Positions 6,778 to 11,738 of a DNA stretch of 11,738 nucleotides are shown here, piece by piece. The stretch is from the NCBI GenBank assembly GCA_900765185.1, contig CAAFQT010000183.1, positions 1-11,738 on the forward strand, written 5' to 3'. Position 1 is the stretch's first letter. Every line of letters starts with the position of its first letter. A program made the translations under genes and the position numbers. Origin of the DNA: an uncultured Collinsella sp. Lineage in GTDB: Bacteria > Actinomycetota > Coriobacteriia > Coriobacteriales > Coriobacteriaceae. The notes under the pieces are model-generated. The model ran no database searches. It was given only the letters and a program-made list of their open reading frames with translations, and was not told the origin of the DNA.

Positions 6778-7425
6778 ATGGGTTTCATTAATTTTATCGC
6801 CGAGCTGCTTAGGGATCCGCGCACCGCGATCGCCAGCTGGATCGCCGCCGGCCCGCTTATGGCCTACGGCTGCGTGTTCCTGATCATCTTTATCGAGACG
6901 GGCGTGGTGTTCTTCCCGTTCCTCCCCGGCGATTCACTGCTGTTTGCTTCGGGCTTCTTTGCCCACAATGGCGGCTTTAACATCGTGGCCCTGCTGGCCG
7001 TCGCATGGGCGGCTGCCATCCTGGGCGACCAGTGCAACTTTATGATCGGTCACTTCTTTGGCAAAAAGATTATCGCTTCGGGCAAGGTCAAGGCTATGAC
7101 GCCCGAGCGCATCAAAAAGTCCGAGGATTTCTTGGACAAGTGGGGTCACCTGGCCATCTTCCTGGGTCGCTTCTTCCCGTTTATCCGCACCTTTGTGCCC
7201 TTTATCGCCGGCATGGGCGGCATGCACTGGCGCAATTTTGTCATCTTTAACGTGCTGGGCGGCATTACCTGGTCGACGCTCTTTACACTGCTGGGCTACT
7301 TCTTTGGCGGCATCCCCTTTGTGCAGGAGCACTTTGAGCTGCTAATCGTCGGCATCGTTGCCGTGTCGATCATCCCGACCGTGGTCGGTCTGGTTAAGGC
7401 TAAGCTTGGCAAAAAGAACGCGTAG
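6778..7425 (+). CDS. DedA-family integral membrane protein (VTT/SNARE-associated domain)
   Basis: The 215 residues are strongly hydrophobic with re-entrant-type segments. DedA proteins are inner-membrane proteins linked to undecaprenyl-phosphate or phospholipid flipping and to proton-dependent membrane homeostasis. Residues shown to matter in E. coli YqjA (Glu39, Asp51, Arg130, Arg136) line up one position later: Glu40, Asp52 in FFPFLPGDSLLF, and Arg131 and Arg137 in GRFFPFIRTFVPF. The last segment ends with the basic tail KAKLGKKNA, consistent with a cytoplasmic C-terminus. The ATG at 6778 is preceded by GAGAGGT (6763-6769) with 8-base spacing; an upstream in-frame extension to 6694 looks non-coding and hydrophilic. 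It is a single gene, divergent from cysE, with its own terminator. Confidence 0.9.
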   Translation: MGFINFIAELLRDPRTAIASWIAAGPLMAYGCVFLIIFIETGVVFFPFLPGDSLLFASGFFAHNGGFNIVALLAVAWAAAILGDQCNFMIGHFFGKKIIASGKVKAMTPERIKKSEDFLDKWGHLAIFLGRFFPFIRTFVPFIAGMGGMHWRNFVIFNVLGGITWSTLFTLLGYFFGGIPFVQEHFELLIVGIVAVSIIPTVVGLVKAKLGKKNA

Positions 7426-7453
7426 CTCGAGTCAGCGCGCAAACCGTGCAGTT

Positions 7454-7488
7454 GAGGCCCGTCACCGCTTGTGGTGGCGGGCCTCTTT
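7454..7488 (+). terminator. Terminator of the DedA-family gene
   Basis: A 13-bp stem, gaggcccgtcacc (7454-7466) with ggtggcgggcctc (7473-7485), one wobble and loop gcttgt, is followed by a short ttt. It is stable, but the T-tract is short. Confidence 0.75.
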
Positions 7489-7531
7489 GCTTCGGTCAAA
7501 TGAAAATACTTTAGTTAGTTAAAGAAAAACG

Positions 7532-7560
7532 TTTTATCCGACGCGCGTGCGGAGTACAAT
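7532..7560 (+). promoter_or_regulatory. Putative ilvE promoter
   Basis: TACAAT (7555-7560) is a good -10 box in an otherwise A+T-rich stretch (7498-7540). The -35 is weak (TTTTAT at 17 or TTTATC at 16 bases). Transcription from here would give a leader of roughly 145 bases before ilvE, very G+C-rich and able to pair ccggcc (7615-7620) with ggccgg (7651-7656). Confidence 0.4.
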
Positions 7561-7713
7561 CTCGTGCATGCGAATCGACGTGCCATCGGCTTCGATGCCG
7601 TCCGCGTGTCCCGTCCGGCCCTACGCTCCGGGCGTGCGACGTTGCGACGCGGCCGGCCTAGGTCCTTGCGTGCGGGTTCGCGAGTTTGCAACTGTGTATG
7701 TAAGGAGCGACAT

Positions 7714-8766
7714 ATGACTGTCGAGAAGAAGGATATCGATTGGGGTAGCCTCGGCTTTGGCTACATGAAGACCGATTACAGCTACGAGGCCCATTGGAAG
7801 GACGGCGAGTGGGACGAGGGCGGCCTGACCACCGACCACACCCTGCATGTCTCCGAGTGCGGCGGCATCTTCCATTACTGCCAGGAGGTCTTTGAGGGCC
7901 TGAAGGCCTACACCGCCGAGGACGGCAGCATCGTCTGCTTCCGCCCCGACATGAACGCCGAGCGCATGTATAACTCTGCCCAGCGCCTCGAGATGCCCCC
8001 GTTCCCCAAGGACAAGTTCGTTGAGGCCGTCAAGCAGGTCGTTTCTGCCAACGCCGCCTGGGTTCCGCCCTTCGGTTCCGGCGCGACCCTGTACGTGCGT
8101 CCGTTTATGATCGGCTCCGGTGACGTGATCGGCGTGGCTCCCGCTCCTGAGTACACGTTCCGCATTCTCGTGACCCCGGTCGGTCCGTACTTTAAGGGTG
8201 GTCTCAAGCCCGTTAAGCTGCGCGTTTCCGAGTATGACCGCGCCGCACCGCACGGCACCGGCAATATCAAGGCCGGCCTGAACTACGCCATGTCCCTCAA
8301 GCCCACGATGGAGGCCCATCGCGAGGGCTATGCCGAGAACCTGTATCTCGACTCCGAGTCCCGCACCTATGTCGAGGAGACCGGTGGCGCCAACGTCCTG
8401 TTCGTGAAGGAGGACGGCACGCTCGTCGTTCCGCAGTCGCACACCGACTCCATCCTGCCCTCCATCACCCGTCGTTCGCTCGTTCAGGTTGCTCAGGACC
8501 TGGGCATGACCGTTGACCAACGTCCCGTCGAGTGGGCTGAGGTCAAGGCCGGTACCTTTGTCGAGTGCGGCCTGTGCGGCACCGCTGCCGTCATCTCCCC
8601 GGTTGGCGAGATTGACAACAAGGTTTACGGTGCCGACGAGACCGTGACCTTCCCGGCTGGCTACACCGAGATCGGCCCCGTGATGAAGAAGCTCCGCGAG
8701 ACTCTGACTGGTATCCAGTCTGGTGCTGTCGAGGATAAGCACAACTGGGTTTACACCGTCGCGTAA
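7714..8766 (+). CDS. ilvE: Branched-chain amino acid aminotransferase
   Basis: This fold-type IV PLP enzyme transfers the amino group between glutamate and the 2-oxo acids of leucine, isoleucine and valine, in the cytosol. The 350 residues match the longer BCAT class. Visible hallmarks are QEVFEGLKAY near residue 60, RPFMIGSG, the active-site segment GTGNIKAGLNYA with the PLP-binding Lys186, and the C-terminal ECGLCGTAAVISPVG phosphate-binding turn. The ATG at 7714 is chosen because AAGGAG (7702-7707) lies 6 bases upstream; the frame stays open back to 7564, but that Arg-rich extension is atypical. The gene stands alone with its own terminator, and its codon choice looks strongly biased, suggesting high expression. 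Other ilv genes are not in the window. Confidence 0.95.
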   Translation: MTVEKKDIDWGSLGFGYMKTDYSYEAHWKDGEWDEGGLTTDHTLHVSECGGIFHYCQEVFEGLKAYTAEDGSIVCFRPDMNAERMYNSAQRLEMPPFPKDKFVEAVKQVVSANAAWVPPFGSGATLYVRPFMIGSGDVIGVAPAPEYTFRILVTPVGPYFKGGLKPVKLRVSEYDRAAPHGTGNIKAGLNYAMSLKPTMEAHREGYAENLYLDSESRTYVEETGGANVLFVKEDGTLVVPQSHTDSILPSITRRSLVQVAQDLGMTVDQRPVEWAEVKAGTFVECGLCGTAAVISPVGEIDNKVYGADETVTFPAGYTEIGPVMKKLRETLTGIQSGAVEDKHNWVYTVA

Positions 8767-8796
8767 GCTGTCTTAGCTGTCCGGCCCGAGGGCGAT

Positions 8797-8894
8797 CTTC
8801 CTTTCCGGCGCGTCCTCGGACATGAAGGAACCCCCGCTGCGCACTGAACTGCGGCGAGGGTTCTTTCGTCCTGCGAAGTGCGCCGGAAAGGAAG
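8797..8894 (+). repeat. 15-bp perfect inverted repeat enclosing the ilvE terminator
   Basis: cttcctttccggcgc (8797-8811) is exactly complementary to gcgccggaaaggaag (8880-8894), with two further G-U pairs possible inside. The 68 bases between hold the smaller terminator hairpin. The whole can fold as a long two-tier hairpin downstream of ilvE. Confidence 0.6.
8822..8869 (+). terminator. ilvE terminator hairpin
   Basis: The arms 8822-8833 and 8858-8869 (core aaggaaccc/gggttcttt) pair over 12 positions with two wobbles. A G+C-rich inner ccgc/gcgg helix adds stability. It lies 55 bases past the ilvE stop. The T residues are mostly inside the stem, so termination may be imperfect. Confidence 0.6.
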
Positions 8895-8934
8895 GCCGCG
8901 CTTTTGTTTTGGGTCGCGCCATGTGGGGGTGGTG

Positions 8935-9145
8935 GCGACGTGCATTTTTGCGAGTATTCTGCAATCGAAGGGCCCTGCATACCGACCTCGGGCAAAAAAT
9001 CGGGATTTCTCGATGTTTTCTACGAATGATGGGCGGGGTTATGGGCTGGCAGCGTTTGATTTGCAGGGATATTCGCGGTCTTTGGCATTTATCGTGGCGC
9101 CCGAAGCTCTTGGTTATGTTGAATACTCCTGAAAATGCACGGCGC
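8935..9145. repeat. Candidate 211-bp MITE-like element with 25-bp terminal inverted repeats
   Basis: The left end 8935-8959 and the reverse complement of 9121-9145 agree at 21 of 25 positions. The shared ends read cgtgcatttt, then three variable bases, then ggagtattc (gagtattc on the left). The interior is A+T-richer than its surroundings, contains a small hairpin (atcg/cgat with flanking A/T runs near 8993-9030), and has no recognisable transposase. No clear target-site duplication is visible. It could be a miniature mobile element, a dispersed intergenic repeat or a structured RNA. Confidence 0.45.
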
Positions 9146-9159
9146 TCAGAGGGGGACCT

Positions 9160-9210
9160 TCGCGAAAAAGGAAACCGCCCCGTCGAAGTATGCATTCGAC
9201 GGGGCAGTTT
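9160..9210 (-). terminator. lemA terminator
   Basis: A 16-position stem (9172-9187 with 9195-9210, core cgccccgtcgaa/ttcgacggggc) has only one A.C mismatch on the plus strand. On the minus strand that becomes a G-U pair. There it is followed by tttccttttt, an excellent T-tract, so it terminates lemA 37 bases after its stop. Confidence 0.88.
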
Positions 9211-9246
9211 ATACATTTGGCCGATTAAGGATGCGCTGCCAAACTA

Positions 9247-9798
9247 CTAGAACTTGACGGTCGGGGCCTGGCGGGCTGCTTCGGCGGCCTCGAAGCCCTG
9301 GCGCTCCTTAAACTGGAAGATGCCGGCAAAGATGACAGCCGGGAACGTCTGAATGGCGTTATTGTAGCTGAGCACGCAATCGTTGTAGCTCTGGCGTGCA
9401 TAGCTAATCTTGTTCTCGGTATCCTCGAGCGATGCCTGCAGCTGCGTAAAGTTGGTGTTTGCCTTAAGATCGGGATAGGCCTCGGCCACGGCGAAGAGCT
9501 GGCGCAGCGCACCGGTCAGCACGTTGTCGGCTTCCATCTTGGCCTCGGGCGTGGTGGCCTTGACGGCGGTGTTACGCGCGCTGATCACGGCGGAGAGCGT
9601 CTCCTGCTCGTGCTTGGCGTAGCCCTTGACGGTCTCGACCAGGTTGGGGATCAGGTCGTTGCGGCGCTGCAGCTGCGTATCGATGTTCTGCCAGGCGTTA
9701 TCGATGCGGTTACGCTTGGTGACCATGTTGTTGTAAATGCCGGCGATGGCGCAGACAATCACAATGACAACAACGATGCCGATGATGACGGTAATCAT
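9247..9798 (-). CDS. lemA: LemA family membrane-anchored protein
   Basis: The 183 residues start with one hydrophobic N-terminal helix (about 2-21, MITVIIGIVVVIVIV...), then a long helical domain. The conserved LemA core NRIDNAWQNIDTQLQRR, then DLIPNLVETVKGYAKHE, is clear, as is the later SYNNAIQTFP. LemA proteins are anchored with most of the chain outside the membrane, as a helical bundle of unknown function. They are often beside an M48 or TPM-domain gene, which is absent here. The ATG at 9798 has GGAGA (9803-9807) just upstream; the frame stays open to 9900, but that stretch has no such site and would hide the membrane anchor. It diverges from a TetR-family gene, which may regulate it. 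Confidence 0.92.
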   Translation of the reverse strand: MITVIIGIVVVIVIVCAIAGIYNNMVTKRNRIDNAWQNIDTQLQRRNDLIPNLVETVKGYAKHEQETLSAVISARNTAVKATTPEAKMEADNVLTGALRQLFAVAEAYPDLKANTNFTQLQASLEDTENKISYARQSYNDCVLSYNNAIQTFPAVIFAGIFQFKERQGFEAAEAARQAPTVKF

Positions 9799-9845
9799 GA
9801 TGTCTCCGTTTCGAATGGCCGCGGCGGCATGCGCCAGCTGCCGTT

Positions 9846-9867
9846 GGTATAACGCTACTAGTATACC
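9846..9867. promoter_or_regulatory. Candidate operator over the lemA -10 region
   Basis: ggtata (9846-9851) and tatacc (9862-9867) form an inverted repeat with a 10-base centre. The minus-strand TATACT (9865-9860) in its right arm is a plausible lemA -10 box. gttg (9843-9846) and caac (9870-9873, read cgcaac) extend the symmetry loosely. Its position in the lemA/TetR divergent region suits a TetR-type dimer site. Confidence 0.35.
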
Positions 9868-10009
9868 CGCAACGTTTTGCCGTGCCGAACTTTCCGGCAA
9901 GCGTTATGTTTTCGGCGGGGTCGGCACCGGGGCAAAGCGCGCGAGGTACAGGTGTAAGATATGCGACAGATTGACGAGTGTTGTCTTTGCCCTGAGGATG
10001 GCGATACCA

Positions 10010-10594
10010 GTGGACCTTCGCATTAAGAAAACCTACCGCGCCCTGTTCGATGCTTTCACCGAGCTTCTCGAGGAGCATCGTTTTGAGGACCTGACGGTTG
10101 CCATGCTGTGCGACCGCGCCATGATTCGCCGCACGACGTTCTACAAGCACTTTCGCGACAAGAACGATTACTTTGCCTTTTATATCGATGAGCTCATGTC
10201 GGGCTTGCCGCAAAAACAGCCCGATGAGGCCGGCGCGGTATCTGCCGAGGACGTGCGCGCGCTTCGGCACGCGATTTTGGACGATGCTATGGATTTGATT
10301 CTGACGCACGAGCGGCTCATGGATAACATTTTGGCGAGCAGTATGTCGGGTATGCTGACCAGCATGATTTGCGATCGCATCGCGCGCTCCATCCGCGAGC
10401 GTGTGATGAACGTGCTTGCCGAGGATGCCCTGGCCCCCGTGTCACTCGAGACGACGTCTGAGTTTGTCGCCGGCGGTATTATTCGACTTTTCACGATATG
10501 GTGGGAGTCGGGTCACGACCTCGAGCGTCGACCCGAGATAGCCGACGTGGTCGATGCACTGTTTGAGCGGACCATGACACCGGTGAATCACTAA
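10010..10594 (+). CDS. TetR/AcrR family transcriptional regulator (DhaS-like C-terminal type)
   Basis: The 194 residues have an N-terminal helix-turn-helix at about 27-47 ending in RRTTFYKHFRDK (40-51), the hallmark recognition helix and following segment of TetR proteins. The opening DLRIKKTYRALFDAF and the C-terminal GGIIRLFTIWWESG resemble the TetR_C_8/DhaS-like subgroup, whose members act as dimeric ligand-responsive regulators. Start choice is uncertain. The GTG at 10010 gives the family-typical (M)DLRIKKT beginning with GAGG 12 bases upstream; the ATG at 9998, four codons earlier, has GAGG directly abutting it. The gene diverges from lemA across 211 bases and could control it or itself. 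The end lies two bases from a convergent tRNA gene, with no terminator between. Confidence 0.88.
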   Translation: MDLRIKKTYRALFDAFTELLEEHRFEDLTVAMLCDRAMIRRTTFYKHFRDKNDYFAFYIDELMSGLPQKQPDEAGAVSAEDVRALRHAILDDAMDLILTHERLMDNILASSMSGMLTSMICDRIARSIRERVMNVLAEDALAPVSLETTSEFVAGGIIRLFTIWWESGHDLERRPEIADVVDALFERTMTPVNH

Positions 10595-10596
10595 AG

Positions 10597-10686
10597 TGGC
10601 GGAGAGAGGGGGATTCGAACCCCCGGAACGCTCTCGCGCTCAACGGTTTTCAAGACCGCCGCATTCAACCGCTCTGCCATCTCTCC
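10597..10686 (-). tRNA. tRNA-Ser, anticodon UGA
   Basis: On the minus strand a complete 90-base class II tRNA is seen, including the encoded CCA (10597-10599). The acceptor arms are GGAGAGA (10686-10680) and TCTCTCC (10607-10601) with discriminator G. The anticodon loop CTTGAAA gives anticodon TGA (10652-10650) for UCN serine codons. A long variable arm (about gagcgcgagagcg), the serine signature, and a TTCGAAT T-loop follow. Confidence 0.95.
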
Positions 10687-10696
10687 GTGAGTCGTA

Positions 10697-10705
10697 ATGA
10701 TAGCA
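10697..10705 (-). promoter_or_regulatory. Extended -10 promoter of tRNA-Ser
   Basis: On the minus strand, TGC directly precedes TATCAT (10702-10697), an extended -10 box about 11 bases above the tRNA 5' end. TTGCAA upstream is only 14 bases away, so the extended element probably carries recognition. The 51-base gap is shared with the divergent tadA gene, whose own promoter I cannot place. Confidence 0.45.
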
Positions 10706-10737
10706 TCGTTTTGAATTTGCAACAGGGAAGGCGAACG

Positions 10738-11738
10738 ATGACGATCACCGAAATCGACGAGAAGTTCATGCGCGAGGCGCTGGCCGAGGCGCGAGCCGCC
10801 GCGGCGGTGGGCGAGGTGCCCATCGGAGCCGTAGTGGTGCGCGCGGGCGAGATTGTCGCGCGGGCGCATAATCGTCGCGAGCTCGACCAGGACCCTTCGG
10901 CGCATGCAGAGTTCGCGGCCCTGTGCGCTGCCGCTCGGTCGCTCGGTCGCTGGCGCCTTTCCGATTGCACGGTCTATGTAACGCTCGAGCCTTGCTGCAT
11001 GTGCGCGGGTCTCATGGTCAACGCGCGCGTGGGGCGCTGCGTGTACGGCGCGGCTGATGCTAAAGCGGGCGCTCTGGGATCGCTATACGACCTCAATGCC
11101 GATTCGCGCCTGAATCATCGGTTTAATGTGACCGCCGGCGTCCTGGCAGACGAGTGTCGCGCGGTGCTAAGTGGTTATTTTAGTGGGCTGCGTGGCGCCG
11201 ATGGTGCTGGCTGCGGTTGTGGGGACGATCTTGAGGCACATGCCGCTCATGCCGAGGCGCTCGCGTGTGTCGAAGAAATTGCTGTTGAGGCGGTCGATTT
11301 TGGTGCCGCGTGCCGCCGGCCCCGCCGTGTGCTGCTGGCGATTGATTCCTTTAAGGGCAGCGTTTCGAGCGCGCAGGCGGAGGAGGCCGTTGCCGAAGGT
11401 GCGCGCCGCGTGTGGCCCGATGCCCAGGTAAGCGCGCTGCCGCTGGCGGATGGCGGCGAGGGAACGCTCGATGCCGTTGCCGCGTGCGGCGGTGAGCTCT
11501 CGACCTGCGAGGCTGCAGGCCCCTTGGGCGACCGGGTGTCTGCCCGGATGCTGGTGGACGGCGAGCGCGAATCTGCTGTTATTGAGATGGCCGAGGCGGC
11601 GGGTATTGGGTATTCGCCTTGCACGGAATCGGCGGCGCTTGCGGCTTCGACCTATGGCGTGGGTGAGCTGATGCTCCGTGCGGTTCGTGGCGGGGCAAAG
11701 ACTATCTATATTGGTTTGGGCGGCAGCGCCACCAACGA
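10738..11738 (+). CDS. tadA: tRNA adenosine(34) deaminase TadA fused in frame to glycerate kinase (GlxK/GarK family); 3' end beyond window
   Basis: One uninterrupted frame runs from the ATG at 10738 (GGGAAGG 6 bases upstream) to the window edge, 333 codons and still open. Residues 1-153 are a full-length TadA: zinc ligands His56 (HAE), Cys86 and Cys89 (PCCMC), catalytic Glu58, and the family end ILADEC.-type (VLADECRAVLSGYF). TadA converts A34 of tRNA-Arg(ACG) to inosine. Residues 154-194 are an Ala/acidic linker with several cysteines. From 198 the sequence VLLAIDSFKGSVSS, then LPLADGGEGT, VIEMAEAAG, STYGVGELM and GLGGSATN is the N-terminal half of a GlxK/GarK-type glycerate kinase, which phosphorylates glycerate. 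No stop codon or good internal ribosome site separates the parts. A functional link is not obvious; fusion of adjacent genes is the simplest explanation. Confidence 0.9.
   Translation, partial: MTITEIDEKFMREALAEARAAAAVGEVPIGAVVVRAGEIVARAHNRRELDQDPSAHAEFAALCAAARSLGRWRLSDCTVYVTLEPCCMCAGLMVNARVGRCVYGAADAKAGALGSLYDLNADSRLNHRFNVTAGVLADECRAVLSGYFSGLRGADGAGCGCGDDLEAHAAHAEALACVEEIAVEAVDFGAACRRPRRVLLAIDSFKGSVSSAQAEEAVAEGARRVWPDAQVSALPLADGGEGTLDAVAACGGELSTCEAAGPLGDRVSARMLVDGERESAVIEMAEAAGIGYSPCTESAALAASTYGVGELMLRAVRGGAKTIYIGLGGSATN

Noticed and set aside
7561..7713. T-box or other known riboswitch in the ilvE leader
   Set aside because: No T-box consensus or other recognisable aptamer core is visible, only generic G+C-rich pairing.
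7621..8742. A 373-codon minus-strand frame opposite ilvE
   Set aside because: It is a shadow of the highly biased ilvE codons: there is no ribosome site, the composition is low-complexity Gly/Leu/Val/Asp, and it lies fully antisense to a clear BCAT.
8878..9132. An 84-codon plus-strand frame spanning the terminal-inverted-repeat element
   Set aside because: It has no start signal, begins in the outer arm of the ilvE 3' repeat and ends in the right terminal repeat. It is more likely a by-product of the repeat than a gene.
8822..9250. A 142-codon plus-strand frame in the ilvE-lemA gap
   Set aside because: It starts inside the ilvE terminator hairpin and crosses the inverted-repeat element and the lemA terminator. 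It has no ribosome site and no recognisable domain.
11329..11738. Separate glycerate kinase gene starting at an internal GTG (11329)
   Set aside because: No ribosome-binding site lies at proper spacing, and the frame is continuous with TadA without a stop, so a fusion is the more direct reading. It remains a possibility if re-initiation occurs.

Overview
The window looks like chromosomal DNA of a high-G+C actinobacterium. The gene content, the G+C-rich coding sequence with A+T-richer promoters, and the style of several proteins make a gut Coriobacteriia member such as Collinsella the best guess. This is inference from pattern memory, not from a search.

Layout. Positions 1-205 hold no convincing gene but contain a 100-base imperfect palindrome. 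A nitroreductase-family gene (206-727, minus) is followed by an orphan 96-residue protein (1022-1312, plus) with its own terminator. Then comes a three-gene operon, 1494-5735 (plus): a MarR-type regulator and the two halves of a heterodimeric ABC exporter of the LmrCD/BmrCD/TM287-288 type. A TTGACG-17-TAATCT promoter with a directly repeated candidate operator precedes it. The operon ends facing cysE (serine O-acetyltransferase, 5850-6554, minus), and the two share a bidirectional terminator. A DedA-family membrane protein (6778-7425, plus) diverges from cysE. A branched-chain aminotransferase, ilvE (7714-8766, plus), follows behind a long G+C-rich leader.

The gap 8767-9246 carries the ilvE terminator enclosed by a 15-bp inverted repeat, a roughly 210-bp element with near-perfect terminal inverted repeats, and the lemA terminator. 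lemA (9247-9798, minus) diverges from a TetR-family regulator (10010-10594, plus), which runs to within two bases of a tRNA-Ser(UGA) on the minus strand. The window ends inside one long open frame (10738 to the edge) that encodes a complete TadA tRNA adenosine deaminase joined in frame to the start of a glycerate kinase of the GlxK/GarK family.

The genes are mostly housekeeping or amino-acid metabolism (cysE, ilvE, tadA, tRNA-Ser), with one self-contained regulated efflux operon. I see no defence system, prophage or CRISPR. The most notable points are the TadA-glycerate kinase fusion, the terminal-inverted-repeat element at 8935-9145, the long palindrome at 63-162, and several promoter-overlapping candidate operators.
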